Part shown: positions 18,499-26,690 of the stretch, piece after piece
Layout of the letters: each line of letters begins with the position of its first letter
Numbering within the stretch: position 1 is the stretch's first letter
Source of the DNA: Mediterranea sp. (in: CFB group bacteria)
GTDB lineage: Bacteria > Bacteroidota > Bacteroidia > Bacteroidales > Bacteroidaceae
Direction: 5' to 3'
Length of the DNA stretch: 39,041 bases
NCBI GenBank assembly: GCA_031261805.1
Contig: JAISIX010000218.1
Location: forward strand, 1-39,041
Program-made: the position numbers and the translations under genes
The notes under the pieces: model-generated
What the model saw: only the letters and a program-made list of their open reading frames with translations
What the model was told of the DNA's origin: nothing
The model's database searches: none

Positions 18499-18588
18499 TC
18501 AGTCCACCCGGTATCCCCATTTCAGCATCTCGTTGCGGCCTACTTCACTGAGGATCTTCTTCAATAAAGAACTCATTTTCTTTGCCAT
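18499..18588 (-). CDS. 29-residue WGY-motif peptide (second of a related pair)
   Basis: The ATG at 18588 opens a 29-codon frame ending in TGA. The product starts with a basic, probably amphipathic segment (MAKKMSSLLKKILSEV) and ends in VGRNEMLKWGYRVD. VGRNEMLKWGY aligns position by position with IGQSDVSIWGY of the upstream peptide, with conservative changes outside the invariant Gly and WGY. GAGAGAAT precedes the start. The gene lies 64 nt after the first peptide gene and just before a terminator. I do not recognise the family. There is no signal peptide or Gly-Gly leader motif. The function is unknown. Confidence 0.6.
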   Translation of the reverse strand: MAKKMSSLLKKILSEVGRNEMLKWGYRVD

Positions 18589-18652
18589 AATTCTCTCAAC
18601 ATTTTAATTAGTTAATCCTGAAAACTCACGAAGCATTGCTGCTTTCGTCTCA

Positions 18653-18751
18653 CTAAGCGTTCTCTTCGGGAACCACGCGAAGCGTAGTGTACCCCCAGAT
18701 GCTTACATCGGACTGGCCGATTTTTCTAAAGAACTTTTCTAATCGTTTCAT
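18653..18751 (-). CDS. 32-residue WGY-motif peptide (first of a related pair)
   Basis: The ATG at 18751 opens a 32-codon frame ending in TAG. The product begins MKRLEKFFRKIGQSDV, a basic amphipathic-looking segment, continues SIWGYTTLRV and ends VPEENA. GAAAGGATAACAAG upstream gives a plausible ribosome site. It shares its central 11 residues in pattern with the downstream peptide, suggesting tandem duplication. A leader of roughly 55 nt separates it from a possible -7 element. The family is not recognised. A regulatory, membrane-active or modified-peptide role is possible, but no modifying enzyme is adjacent. Confidence 0.6.
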   Translation of the reverse strand: MKRLEKFFRKIGQSDVSIWGYTTLRVVPEENA

Positions 18752-18802
18752 CTTGTTATCCTTTCAAATACATGTTATAAAACACAAAAGCTATGCCTTT
18801 GT

Positions 18803-18810
18803 TCGCAAAG
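18803..18810 (-). promoter_or_regulatory. Possible -7 element for the small-peptide unit
   Basis: Read on the minus strand, TTACTTTG resembles TAnnTTTG and lies about 50 nt before the first peptide start. There is no clear -33 element, so the call is tentative. Confidence 0.35.
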
Positions 18811-18916
18811 TAAGCACTAAGAAGTGAGAAAAACATGCTTTAGAGCATACTTGCAGGACTTTTAGCCCTATTTTATTGGTAATGAAGCCCGTTTGCAGTA
18901 CTATTGTCAGTAGTGC

Positions 18917-18929
18917 GACAGAATGACAG
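18917..18929. promoter_or_regulatory. GACAG direct repeat in a non-coding region
   Basis: GACAG, AAT, GACAG form a compact direct repeat, with TGTCAG a few bases earlier at 18905-18910. It lies about 165 nt upstream of the first small-peptide start on the minus strand and could be an operator or alternative promoter element. I see nothing else in 18830-18980. Confidence 0.25.
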
Positions 18930-18984
18930 TAAAAGAACGCGGTGTGTTAAATGCCCACCAAATACCTGTATATCAGAAATATTA

Positions 18985-19043
18985 AGAAGCCCCCCTTGGG
19001 CAGCTCGGAACGATGTGCTTCGAGCTACCCAAGGGGGGCTTCT
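18985..19043 (-). terminator. Long hairpin downstream of pepD
   Basis: AGAAGCCCCCCTTGGG (18985-19000) pairs perfectly with 19028-19043, and the stem extends inward by six further pairs after one mismatch. It starts 18 nt past the pepD stop codon. The sequence after it on the minus strand is only moderately T-rich, so it may stabilise the mRNA as well as terminate. Confidence 0.6.
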
Positions 19044-19060
19044 ATATAACAAGAGATTCC

Positions 19061-20518
19061 TTACTTCTGCGGCGTATGTGTCAATGTGGCCACCAAGAAG
19101 TCGTAGAAACGCTGTACGCTGGGCACGAAAACCCGCTCATCGGGCGAGTGGGGTGAGCGCAACGTTGGTCCGAAGGAAATCATGTCCAAACCGGGGATGA
19201 TGGCACCGATGATGCCGCACTCCAAACCGGCGTGGATGACCTTGACGGCCGGCTCCGTACCAAACTGCTCTTTGTACGATACTTCCATCGCTTTCAAGAT
19301 GGGCGAGTTCACGTCGGGTTGCCAACCGGAATAACCACCGGTCATCTCCACCTTCATGCCTGCCATGGAGAAACACGACTCAAGGCTGGTGGTGAGAAAC
19401 TCCTTCATGCTGTCGCTGGAGCTACGTGCCAATATTTTAATCTCGGCCTTGCCACTCCCTATGCTGATGATAGCGAGGTTGGACGAGGTCTCCACCGTAT
19501 CGGGCACGGTAGGAATCATTCGCATCACGCCATTTTGGCAGGCGAAGATGGCATCCACCAGGTTGTCTTGTATCTCCTCGGGCAGCTCGCCGGTAGGTAG
19601 CGCTACCCGTTCGGCGGTGAAGGTGATGGGTGTCTCGATAGCGTTATACTCTTCGTTGAAGAGGTCTTGGCAGTAGGTCACCAAGCCCAAGAGTTCCTCC
19701 TCGTTCTCTGCGGGAATAGTGAGCACGGCGCTGGCCTCACGTGGGATGGCATTGCGCATGTTGCCGCCTTCCCAGTTGGCAAGGCGTGCCTCGTAAGAGG
19801 CGATAGCTTCGCGCACGAAGCGCACCAACAGCTTGTTGGCATTAGCACGTCCCTCGTTAATCTCCAGTCCGGAATGTCCGCCACGCAGTCCTTTGAGAGA
19901 GACTTTAAGGGCGATGTCGGTAGCTTCGGGTTCCACCTCTTTGTAGCGCAGGGTAGCCGTCACGTCCATACCACCGGCACAGCCGATGTAGAGTTCACCC
20001 TCCTCTTCGGAGTCGAGGTTGAGCAGAATCTCGCCATGCACCGTACCGGGCTTCAGGCCAAAAGCACCGTACATGCCCGTCTCTTCATCCTTGGTGATAA
20101 GCGCCTCCAGCGGACCATGCTTCAGGTCCGTGGCCTCGAGCACAGCCATGATGGCGGCCACGCCCATACCGTTGTCTGCACCCAGCGTCGTACCCTTGGC
20201 ACGCACCCAGTCGCCGTCGATGTATGTCTCAATGGGGTCTTTCTCAAAATCGTGAACAGTATCGTTGTTCTTTTGCGGAACCATGTCGATATGCGCTTGC
20301 AGGATGACGCCTTTGCAGTTCTCCATGCCCGGGGTGGCCGGCTTACGGATAACCACGTTGCCCACTTCGTCGACAAAAGATTCCAAACCGAGGTTTTTGC
20401 CGAAGTTCACCAGAAATTCGGTGGCCTGCTCGATATGGCCTGACGGGCGCGGAATCTGCGTCAGCGAATAGAAATGCTTCCACACCACTTGTGGAGCCAA
20501 TGATTGAATGGTACTCAT
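19061..20518 (-). CDS. pepD: Aminoacyl-histidine dipeptidase (beta-Ala-His dipeptidase)
   Basis: The predicted product has 485 residues when started at MSTIQSLAPQ. A longer frame exists upstream but overlaps the preceding gene. M20-family metal and catalytic motifs are visible: HIDMVPQ with His76 and Asp78, TLGADNGMGVA with the bridging Asp115, and KDEETGMYGAFGL with Glu145/146. LDSEEEGELYIGCAGG follows, as in PepD. The C-terminal half supplies HAGLECGIIGAIIPGLDMIS and GPTLRSPHSPDERV, which hold the last metal ligands. It is a cytoplasmic zinc dipeptidase acting on Xaa-His peptides. It starts 19 nt after the upstream membrane-protein gene, so the two are probably co-transcribed. Confidence 0.92.
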   Translation of the reverse strand: MSTIQSLAPQVVWKHFYSLTQIPRPSGHIEQATEFLVNFGKNLGLESFVDEVGNVVIRKPATPGMENCKGVILQAHIDMVPQKNNDTVHDFEKDPIETYIDGDWVRAKGTTLGADNGMGVAAIMAVLEATDLKHGPLEALITKDEETGMYGAFGLKPGTVHGEILLNLDSEEEGELYIGCAGGMDVTATLRYKEVEPEATDIALKVSLKGLRGGHSGLEINEGRANANKLLVRFVREAIASYEARLANWEGGNMRNAIPREASAVLTIPAENEEELLGLVTYCQDLFNEEYNAIETPITFTAERVALPTGELPEEIQDNLVDAIFACQNGVMRMIPTVPDTVETSSNLAIISIGSGKAEIKILARSSSDSMKEFLTTSLESCFSMAGMKVEMTGGYSGWQPDVNSPILKAMEVSYKEQFGTEPAVKVIHAGLECGIIGAIIPGLDMISFGPTLRSPHSPDERVFVPSVQRFYDFLVATLTHTPQK

Positions 20519-20537
20519 AATATGTATTTTAGATGGT

Positions 20538-21524
20538 TCATTGCCGTGTACGGTTGGCAAGCGGCAAGGCTGCCAATCCATATACGCCCAACAAAACTAC
20601 TAAAAAGGTTTGAACCCCGTGCACAATCAAGGCAAATATTCCAGCCTCCTCTACATTTATCCCATAAAGCATCATCATCGTGATAATGGCCACATGCCAA
20701 GGACCAGCCCCGTTGGGGGTGGGTACGATGACGGCGAAAGTACCTCCCACAAACATCACCAAAGCCGCCATCAGCCCCAGTCCGGAGGTGAAGCCAAAAC
20801 AGTAGAACGTGAAATAGAAGTGCAGGAAGTAGCACGCCCAGATGGCCAAGGTATAGAACAGGAAGAGAGGCAAGCCCTGTACGCCACGCAGCGAAAGTAT
20901 CCCCTCGCGCAGGCTGATAGCGAAACCTTTCACCTTCTCGTAGAAAGAGAACGTCTTGCGCAGGAAGTAGAGCAACAGCAGTATGCCGATGAAGCAACAT
21001 AGCGCCATATAGAACCACACAGAAGAGAACAGGTGGAGCAACGAGGGAATCTTGGTACCCGTCTGGTGCAGGAAGGTGGCGAAGAGAGGGAACTGGAGTA
21101 GCACCGTGACCACCGTCACCAGCAAGATGGTAAGCATATCGACCAGCCGCTCGGTGACCACCGTCCCCAGTGACTGCGCAAAGGAGACCTTGTCGTACTT
21201 CGACAGGATGCCGCAACGACTCACCTCCCCGATGCGGGGAATCACCAAACTGGCGGCATAGGACACGAAGATGGCGTTCACGCAGTTGCTCCGCTTGGGG
21301 TAAGCCCCCAGCGGCTCCAGCATCTGCCTCCAACGCCAGCCTCGAAAGGCTTGCGCCAACACGCCAAACAGCAATGAGAAGAGCATCCAGCCCCAACGGG
21401 TACCATGCAGCAGTGTCTCCCGTACCTGCGAAAAGTCGAAATCGCGATAGACCCAATACAGGATAAAACTTCCCAAAGCGATGGGGAATACCAGCCGAAG
21501 CGATTTCCGTACCACCTTCTTCAT
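20538..21524 (-). CDS. LPG-synthase-TM-like (AglD/UPF0104) membrane protein
   Basis: The predicted product has 328 residues and about eight hydrophobic membrane spans. RGWRWRQMLEPLG, IGEVSRCGILSKYDKVSFAQ and TPNGAGPWHVAI are the conserved patterns of the lysylphosphatidylglycerol-synthase transmembrane / YbhN family. The soluble aminoacyl-transfer domain of true MprF is absent, so lysyl-PG synthesis should not be assumed. Flippase-like roles are known or proposed for relatives. It is the first gene of a likely two-gene unit with pepD and is divergent from rsmA across about 100 nt. Confidence 0.82.
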   Translation of the reverse strand: MKKVVRKSLRLVFPIALGSFILYWVYRDFDFSQVRETLLHGTRWGWMLFSLLFGVLAQAFRGWRWRQMLEPLGAYPKRSNCVNAIFVSYAASLVIPRIGEVSRCGILSKYDKVSFAQSLGTVVTERLVDMLTILLVTVVTVLLQFPLFATFLHQTGTKIPSLLHLFSSVWFYMALCCFIGILLLLYFLRKTFSFYEKVKGFAISLREGILSLRGVQGLPLFLFYTLAIWACYFLHFYFTFYCFGFTSGLGLMAALVMFVGGTFAVIVPTPNGAGPWHVAIITMMMLYGINVEEAGIFALIVHGVQTFLVVLLGVYGLAALPLANRTRQ

Positions 21525-21589
21525 TGGCTATTCCGCTTTAAACAGGCATATTCTTCTTTCTTCATTCTTCTTTCTTCGTTTAAAAGAGC

Positions 21590-21597
21590 TACCTTTG
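21590..21597 (+). promoter_or_regulatory. -7 element of the rsmA-mgtE unit
   Basis: TACCTTTG matches the consensus and lies 31 nt before the rsmA ATG. It is separated by only 7 nt from an opposing -7 element. Confidence 0.6.
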
Positions 21598-21604
21598 TCC
21601 GGTG

Positions 21605-21612
21605 CAAAAGTA
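21605..21612 (-). promoter_or_regulatory. -7 element of the LPG-synthase-like gene
   Basis: On the minus strand TACTTTTG is a perfect -7 match, giving a leader of about 75 nt before the ATG at 21524. Confidence 0.6.
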
Positions 21613-21628
21613 CGTATTTAGTTGGTAA

Positions 21629-22423
21629 ATGAAATTAGTAAGACCTAAAAAGTTTCTGGGGCAACACTTCCTCAAAGATTTGAGCGTGGCCCAAGCCATC
21701 GCCGACACCGTGGATGTCTGCCCCACCCTGCCCGTGCTCGAGGTAGGCCCCGGCATGGGAGTACTCACCCAATACCTTATTAAAAAGGAGCGACCGCTGA
21801 AAGTGGTGGAGGTGGACTTCGAGTCGGTGGAATATCTTCGACAAAACTACCCGTCGCTGGAGGAGCACATCATTGAGGACGACTTCCTCAAGATGCACCT
21901 CGACCACCTGTTCGACGGACAGCCCTTTGTCCTCACCGGCAATTACCCCTACAACATCTCCAGCCAAATCTTCTTCAAGATGCTCGACAACAAAGACCTC
22001 ATCCCCTGCTGTACCGGCATGATACAGAAAGAGGTGGCCGAGCGCATCGCCGCCGGACCGGGCAGCAAGACCTATGGCATCCTGAGCGTGCTGATACAGG
22101 CATGGTACAGGGTGGAGTACCTCTTCACCGTAGGGCAGGAAGTGTTCAGCCCACCCCCCAAGGTGAAAAGCGCCGTCATCCGCATGACACGCAACGATAC
22201 CACCGAGCTGGGGTGCGACGAGAAACTCTTCAAGAACGTAGTGAAAACGACCTTCAACCAGCGACGTAAGACCCTGCGCAACTCCATCAAACCCATACTC
22301 GGCAAGGAGTGCCCGCTCACCGAAGACCCACTCTTCAACCGGCGGCCCGAGCAACTGTCGGTAGCCGAATTTATCGACTTGACCAACCGGGTGGAAGCAG
22401 CCCTTAAATCCGAAAGACAATGA
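21629..22423 (+). CDS. rsmA: 16S rRNA (adenine1518-N6/adenine1519-N6)-dimethyltransferase
   Basis: The predicted product has 264 residues, the usual RsmA/KsgA length. KKFLGQHFLKD is the typical N-terminus. LEVGPGMG (37-44) is the S-adenosylmethionine-binding motif I, and TGNYPYNISSQIFF is the NLPY-type catalytic motif, with Tyr in place of Leu as in many Bacteroidetes. FSPPPKVKSAVIRM and NQRRKTLRNSIK complete the family signature. It dimethylates two adenosines near the 3' end of 16S rRNA during 30S maturation. Its stop codon overlaps the mgtE start by 4 nt (ATGA), indicating translational coupling. Confidence 0.95.
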   Translation: MKLVRPKKFLGQHFLKDLSVAQAIADTVDVCPTLPVLEVGPGMGVLTQYLIKKERPLKVVEVDFESVEYLRQNYPSLEEHIIEDDFLKMHLDHLFDGQPFVLTGNYPYNISSQIFFKMLDNKDLIPCCTGMIQKEVAERIAAGPGSKTYGILSVLIQAWYRVEYLFTVGQEVFSPPPKVKSAVIRMTRNDTTELGCDEKLFKNVVKTTFNQRRKTLRNSIKPILGKECPLTEDPLFNRRPEQLSVAEFIDLTNRVEAALKSERQ

Positions 22424-23760
22424 ACGAAGAATACATAGCACAGGCCAGGCATCTCATCGAGGAAAAAGACCCCGAGGCGCTGAAAGACCTATTGGGAGGG
22501 TTGCATCCGGCCGACATCGCCGAGTTGTGCAACGACCTCGACCCCGAGGAGGCACGCTACCTCTACCTCCTGCTCAACAATGATACTGCCGCCGACGTGC
22601 TTATGCTCATGGACGAGGACCGCCGCAAGGAATACCTCGAACTCATCCCACCCGAGACACTCGCCAAGCGCTTCGTCGACCACATGGATACCGACGATGC
22701 CGTAGGCCTGATGCGCGAGCTGGACGAGGAGAAGCAGGAGGAGGTACTCGCCCACATCGAAGACATCGAACAGGCGGGCGACATCGTGGACTTGCTGAAG
22801 TACGACGAGAAGACTGCCGGCGGACTGATGGGCACCGAGATGGTGCTCGTCAACGAGAACTGGAGTATGCCCGAATGCCTGAAAGAGATGCGCCAGCAAG
22901 CCGAGGAGCTGGACGATATATATTATGTATATGTCATCGACGACGACGAACGCCTGCGCGGCATCTTCCCACTGAAGAAGATGATCACTTCCCCTTCCGT
23001 CTCAAAGGTGAAACACGTGATGCAGAAAGACCCCATCTCCGTACATGTCGACACCCCTATAGAGGATGTGGCGCAGGCCATCGAGAAGTACGACTTGGTA
23101 GCCATCCCCGTGGTCGACAGCATCGGCCGCTTGGTAGGCCAGATTACCGTAGACGACGTGATGGACGAGGTTCGCGAGCAGTCCGAGCGCGACTACCAGC
23201 TGGCCTCCGGCCTCTCGCAGGACGTAGAGACCGACGATAACGTGCTGCGCCAAACCACTGCCCGCCTGCCGTGGCTGCTCATCGGCATGATAGGCGGCAT
23301 CGGCAACTCCATGATACTGGGCAACTTCGACAGCACCTTCGCCGCACACCCCGAGATGGCGCTCTACATCCCACTCATCGGCGGGACAGGAGGCAACGTG
23401 GGTACGCAGTCGTCGGCTATCGTTGTGCAAGGCTTGGCCAACAGCTCCCTCGACGTGAAGAACACCTTCCGCCAAATCTCGAAAGAAGCTGTGGTGGCAC
23501 TCATCAACGCCAGCATCATATCCCTGCTCGTCTACACCTACAACTTCATCCGCTTCGGAGCCACGGCCACCGTCACCTACTCGGTCTCCATCAGCCTCTT
23601 CGCCGTGGTGATGTTCGCCTCCATTTTCGGCACATTGGTACCCATGACACTCGAAAAGCTGAAGATCGACCCGGCCATCGCCACCGGCCCTTTTATCGCC
23701 ATCACCAACGACATAATCGGCATGATGCTCTACATGGGAATCACTGTTTTGCTCTCTTGA
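22420..23760 (+). CDS. mgtE: MgtE-type magnesium transporter
   Basis: The predicted product has 446 residues. Residues 1-130 form the MgtE N domain (LHPADIAELCNDLDPEEARY). Residues about 130-255 hold two CBS domains (TAGGLMGTEMVLVNENWSMP and VMQKDPISVHVDTPIEDVAQ), which act as the cytosolic Mg2+ sensor. The C-terminal half holds about five transmembrane helices, with RLPWLLIGMIGG, IPLIGGTGGNVGTQSSAIVV and DPAIATGPFIAITNDIIGM forming the pore signatures. It is an inner-membrane homodimeric Mg2+ channel. It is coupled to rsmA by a 4-nt overlap, a pairing common in Bacteroidetes. Confidence 0.95.
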   Translation: MNEEYIAQARHLIEEKDPEALKDLLGGLHPADIAELCNDLDPEEARYLYLLLNNDTAADVLMLMDEDRRKEYLELIPPETLAKRFVDHMDTDDAVGLMRELDEEKQEEVLAHIEDIEQAGDIVDLLKYDEKTAGGLMGTEMVLVNENWSMPECLKEMRQQAEELDDIYYVYVIDDDERLRGIFPLKKMITSPSVSKVKHVMQKDPISVHVDTPIEDVAQAIEKYDLVAIPVVDSIGRLVGQITVDDVMDEVREQSERDYQLASGLSQDVETDDNVLRQTTARLPWLLIGMIGGIGNSMILGNFDSTFAAHPEMALYIPLIGGTGGNVGTQSSAIVVQGLANSSLDVKNTFRQISKEAVVALINASIISLLVYTYNFIRFGATATVTYSVSISLFAVVMFASIFGTLVPMTLEKLKIDPAIATGPFIAITNDIIGMMLYMGITVLLS

Positions 23761-23803
23761 GTGAAAAAAACGAAGAAAAAAGTATGAAGTAATCGTTTTA
23801 TTT

Positions 23804-23813
23804 CATTAATTTG
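23804..23813 (+). promoter_or_regulatory. Possible -7 element of the DUF349 gene
   Basis: CATTAATTTG approximates TAnnTTTG and lies about 20 nt before the ATG at 23833. The match is imperfect. Confidence 0.4.
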
Positions 23814-23832
23814 TACCCAAAACTAATATACA

Positions 23833-25824
23833 ATGATAGACGCTCATGAAGCTAACCTCCCCTTGAACCAAGGGGAATTAGAAAAAAAGACAACAGCCGA
23901 GGTTTCGGAAGCTACGACAGAAACGCAAACCTCGGTCTTGGAGGCCACCTGCACCAACCCGTCCGAAGCGGCGAATGAAGGAGCTGTTGAAACGCAAGCC
24001 CCCATCGAAGAGCCGACAACCGATACGGTGTCGGAAGAGGACACGACTGCCCCAGAGCCGACATCAGAGCTTGAAGAAGCTGTAACCAGACCTGCCGTTT
24101 CTCTTTCCAAAGAAGAAGTATTGGAAAAACTACGCGAGTACGCACAAGATGCCGAAAACGCCAGCCGACAAGACATCGATGGATTGAAACAAGCCTTTTA
24201 CAAGCTTCACAACACCGAAGTCGAAACGGCCCGTCAGGCCTTCGTCGAAGGAGGTGGCGCAGAAGAGGAATTTGTGCCCGCTGAAGACCCGGTAGAGGTT
24301 GAGTTCAAGCGACTGATGAACATCGTGCGCGACAGGCGCAGCAAGCAATCGGCCGACTTGGAACGTCGAAAAGAAGAGAACCTCCGGATAAAGCTCTCCA
24401 TCATCGAAGAGATAAAGGACTTGGTGGAGTCGGGTGAAGATACGAACAAATCGTATGCAGAGTTCAAACGCCTGCAACAACAGTGGAACGAGACCAACCC
24501 CGTGCCCCAAGGCAAGGTGAACGAGTTGTGGAAGAACTACCAACTATACGTGGAGAAGTTCTACGACCTGCTCAAGCTCAACCACGAGTTCCGTGAATAC
24601 GACTTCAAGAAAAACCTCGAAGTAAAAACCCACATCTGCGAGACGGCCGAGAAGCTGGCTGCCGACGAGGACATCGTCTCCGCCTTCCACCAGCTGCAGA
24701 AACTCCATCAGGAATATCGCGACGCCGGCCCGGTAGCCAAGGAACTGCGCAACGACCTGTGGGCACGTTTCAAGACGGCGTCCACCATCATCAACCGCCG
24801 CCACCAGCAGCACTTCGAAGTGCTGAAAGCAGCCGAGCAGCACAACCTCGACCAGAAAACCGTCATCTGCGAGATAGTAGAAGCCATCGAGTACGACAAG
24901 CTCAAGACATTTGCCGCGTGGGATACGAAGACACAAGAGGTCATCGCCCTGCAGAACAAATGGAAGACCATAGGCTTCGCTCCCCACAAGATGAACGTGA
25001 AGATATTCGAACGCTTCCGCCATGCCTGCGACGACTTCTTCAAACAAAAAGCAACTTTCTTCAAGACCCTCAAGGACGACATGAACGAGAACCTGGCCAA
25101 GAAGAAAGCTCTCTGCGAACAAGCCGAAGCGCTGAAAGACAGCACCGACTGGAAAACGACCTCCGAGGAACTCTCCAAGCTACAAAAGGAATGGAAAACC
25201 ATCGGACCGGTAGCCCGCAGACACTCCGACGCTGTATGGAAACGCTTTATCACCGCCTGCGACTACTTCTTCAGCCAGAAGAACAAAGCAAGCTCCTCCA
25301 CTCGCGGCATAGAGATAGAAAACTTGAAACGCAAGAAGTCCGTCATCGAGCGCCTCAGCGCCATCGACGAGAAGGCAGATGTCGACGAAGCCAACAAGCT
25401 GGTACACGAGCTGATAAACGAATGGAATGGTATAGGGCATGTACCCTTTAGGGATAAAGACAAACTCAACAAGCAGTACAACAGCTTGTTGGACCGCCTC
25501 TTTGCCAGCCTTCACATCAACTCCTCCGCCAAGAAAGCGAACAACTTCCGTTCCGGCAACGGTAGCGGACAGGACAGCGGGCAGCCGCTCTACCGAGAAC
25601 GCGAACGCTTAGTACGCGCCTACGAGAGCATGAAGAACGAGCTACAGACGTATGAGAACAACCTCGGCTTCCTTAGCTCCTCCTCCAAGAAAGGCAGTAG
25701 CCTGATGGACGAAGTGAACCTCAAGGTAGAGAAGCTCAAAGCCGACCTCAACGCCCTGAAGGAGAAAATAAAGACCATCGACAACTCCATGAAAGAGGAG
25801 AAAGTAGAAGAAGGTAACGAATAA
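23833..25824 (+). CDS. DUF349 repeat protein
   Basis: The predicted product has 663 residues. The first 100 or so are a Thr/Glu-rich acidic region. From about residue 190 there are five DUF349 repeats, each with a W-x(4)-G-x-(V/A)P-like core: QQWNETNPVPQGKVNELWKN, HQEYRDAGPVAKELRNDLWA, NKWKTIGFAPHKMNVKIFER, KEWKTIGPVARRHSDAVWKR and NEWNGIGHVPFRDKDKLNKQ. A coiled coil closes the protein (about 590-655). There is no signal peptide, so it is cytosolic. DUF349 proteins are widespread in Bacteroidetes and their function is poorly defined. It is followed by the repeat island and has no obvious terminator. Confidence 0.88.
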   Translation: MIDAHEANLPLNQGELEKKTTAEVSEATTETQTSVLEATCTNPSEAANEGAVETQAPIEEPTTDTVSEEDTTAPEPTSELEEAVTRPAVSLSKEEVLEKLREYAQDAENASRQDIDGLKQAFYKLHNTEVETARQAFVEGGGAEEEFVPAEDPVEVEFKRLMNIVRDRRSKQSADLERRKEENLRIKLSIIEEIKDLVESGEDTNKSYAEFKRLQQQWNETNPVPQGKVNELWKNYQLYVEKFYDLLKLNHEFREYDFKKNLEVKTHICETAEKLAADEDIVSAFHQLQKLHQEYRDAGPVAKELRNDLWARFKTASTIINRRHQQHFEVLKAAEQHNLDQKTVICEIVEAIEYDKLKTFAAWDTKTQEVIALQNKWKTIGFAPHKMNVKIFERFRHACDDFFKQKATFFKTLKDDMNENLAKKKALCEQAEALKDSTDWKTTSEELSKLQKEWKTIGPVARRHSDAVWKRFITACDYFFSQKNKASSSTRGIEIENLKRKKSVIERLSAIDEKADVDEANKLVHELINEWNGIGHVPFRDKDKLNKQYNSLLDRLFASLHINSSAKKANNFRSGNGSGQDSGQPLYRERERLVRAYESMKNELQTYENNLGFLSSSSKKGSSLMDEVNLKVEKLKADLNALKEKIKTIDNSMKEEKVEEGNE

Positions 25825-25984
25825 CGACGTTCGTTACGCCCCTCCTTTAAAAAGTCCCTAACGACTTCCTTTTATACCTCACTCAGGATGTTTTTGTGCA
25901 TCTGATTCGTCGATAAATTGGAGGTTACGTTAGTGATGAGCAGTGAGGGATTGGCCGCTGCAGTCAGCACCCCGTTAGGGGTGA

Positions 25985-26412
25985 CAGCCGGGTATCATGA
26001 AGCGTATGCGGTGCGCCTCCGTAGGTTGCGCACAACCGGTGTGTGCATTGGGCGGTGGCCTGTAAGGCCCAAGATGGCTGAAAGCCTATGCCTGTAAGGC
26101 TCTTAGCCCAGCCCATCGCAAAGCGAGGAACGAGCGACGCGTTGGGTTAACGCCATATTGTTCCTGCGTAGTCGCCCTTTTAAGGGCAGCTTAACTACCT
26201 GACATTAAGCTGCCCTTAAAAGGGCGATTTGTCACACTCCTCAACCAAAACCCAACGCGTCGTTCGTTCCTCACTCTGCGTTGGGCTAGGCTAAGAGCCT
26301 TGCAGGCAAAGGCTTTCAGCCACCTTGGGCCTTTCAGGCCACCACCCTGCGTACACACTGGTTGTGCGCAACCTACGGGGGCGCGCCGCACACACCTCAT
26401 GGAACCCGACAG
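25985..26412. repeat. 428-bp imperfect inverted repeat with a perfect 22-bp core
   Basis: The two halves are reverse complements over nearly their whole length. The centre is perfect: CGCCCTTTTAAGGGCAGCTT and the next two bases (26173-26194) pair with 26205-26226 around a 10-nt loop. Outer blocks pair imperfectly, for example GGTTGCGCACAACC near 26023 with its partner near 26365, and CGACGCGTTGGGTT near 26134 with AACCCAACGCGTCG near 26247. Small palindromes such as GCCTGTAAGGC (26058 and 26090) lie inside the arms. No transposase or credible frame is present. It could be a MITE-like element or encode a giant hairpin RNA. Confidence 0.85.
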
Positions 26413-26690
26413 CATACAACCTTGAAACCTATGGAATCCATGCCTAAACTATATTGTACCCCAATGAAAGCACGCACAATATTTGCAAAAACAGTACCTT
26501 TTGAGACGTTTTTTGAATAAAAAGAGACCACTTCTTGGTGAGAAACAGAGAACTTTGCCCCCGTTAGGCAACAGGATATAATGAGAGATATTCTGCAAGC
26601 GATAAAGAGATAGATAAAAGAGAAGAGCATAAGGCTACCGGCTATAGCCTTATACAGAAAAGAGAAAGAGATATTTAAACTAAGAAAGAG
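26413..26690 (+). other. Leader region of the peptide/fimbrillin unit
   Basis: This spacer precedes the 62-residue peptide gene. GAACTTTG (26550-26557) and TACCTTTTG (26495-26503) resemble -7 elements, but neither has a well-spaced -33. A perfect 9-bp hairpin, ATAAGGCTA (26629-26637) with TAGCCTTAT (26645-26653), lies 38 nt before the start codon. Confidence 0.4.

Noticed and set aside
20519-20581. Longer pepD start adding 21 residues
   Set aside because: The extension overlaps the upstream gene's coding end, while MSTIQ lies 19 nt after that stop and matches the family start.
26191-26415. 74-codon minus-strand frame
   Set aside because: It lies wholly in one half of the long inverted repeat and its composition follows the repeat.
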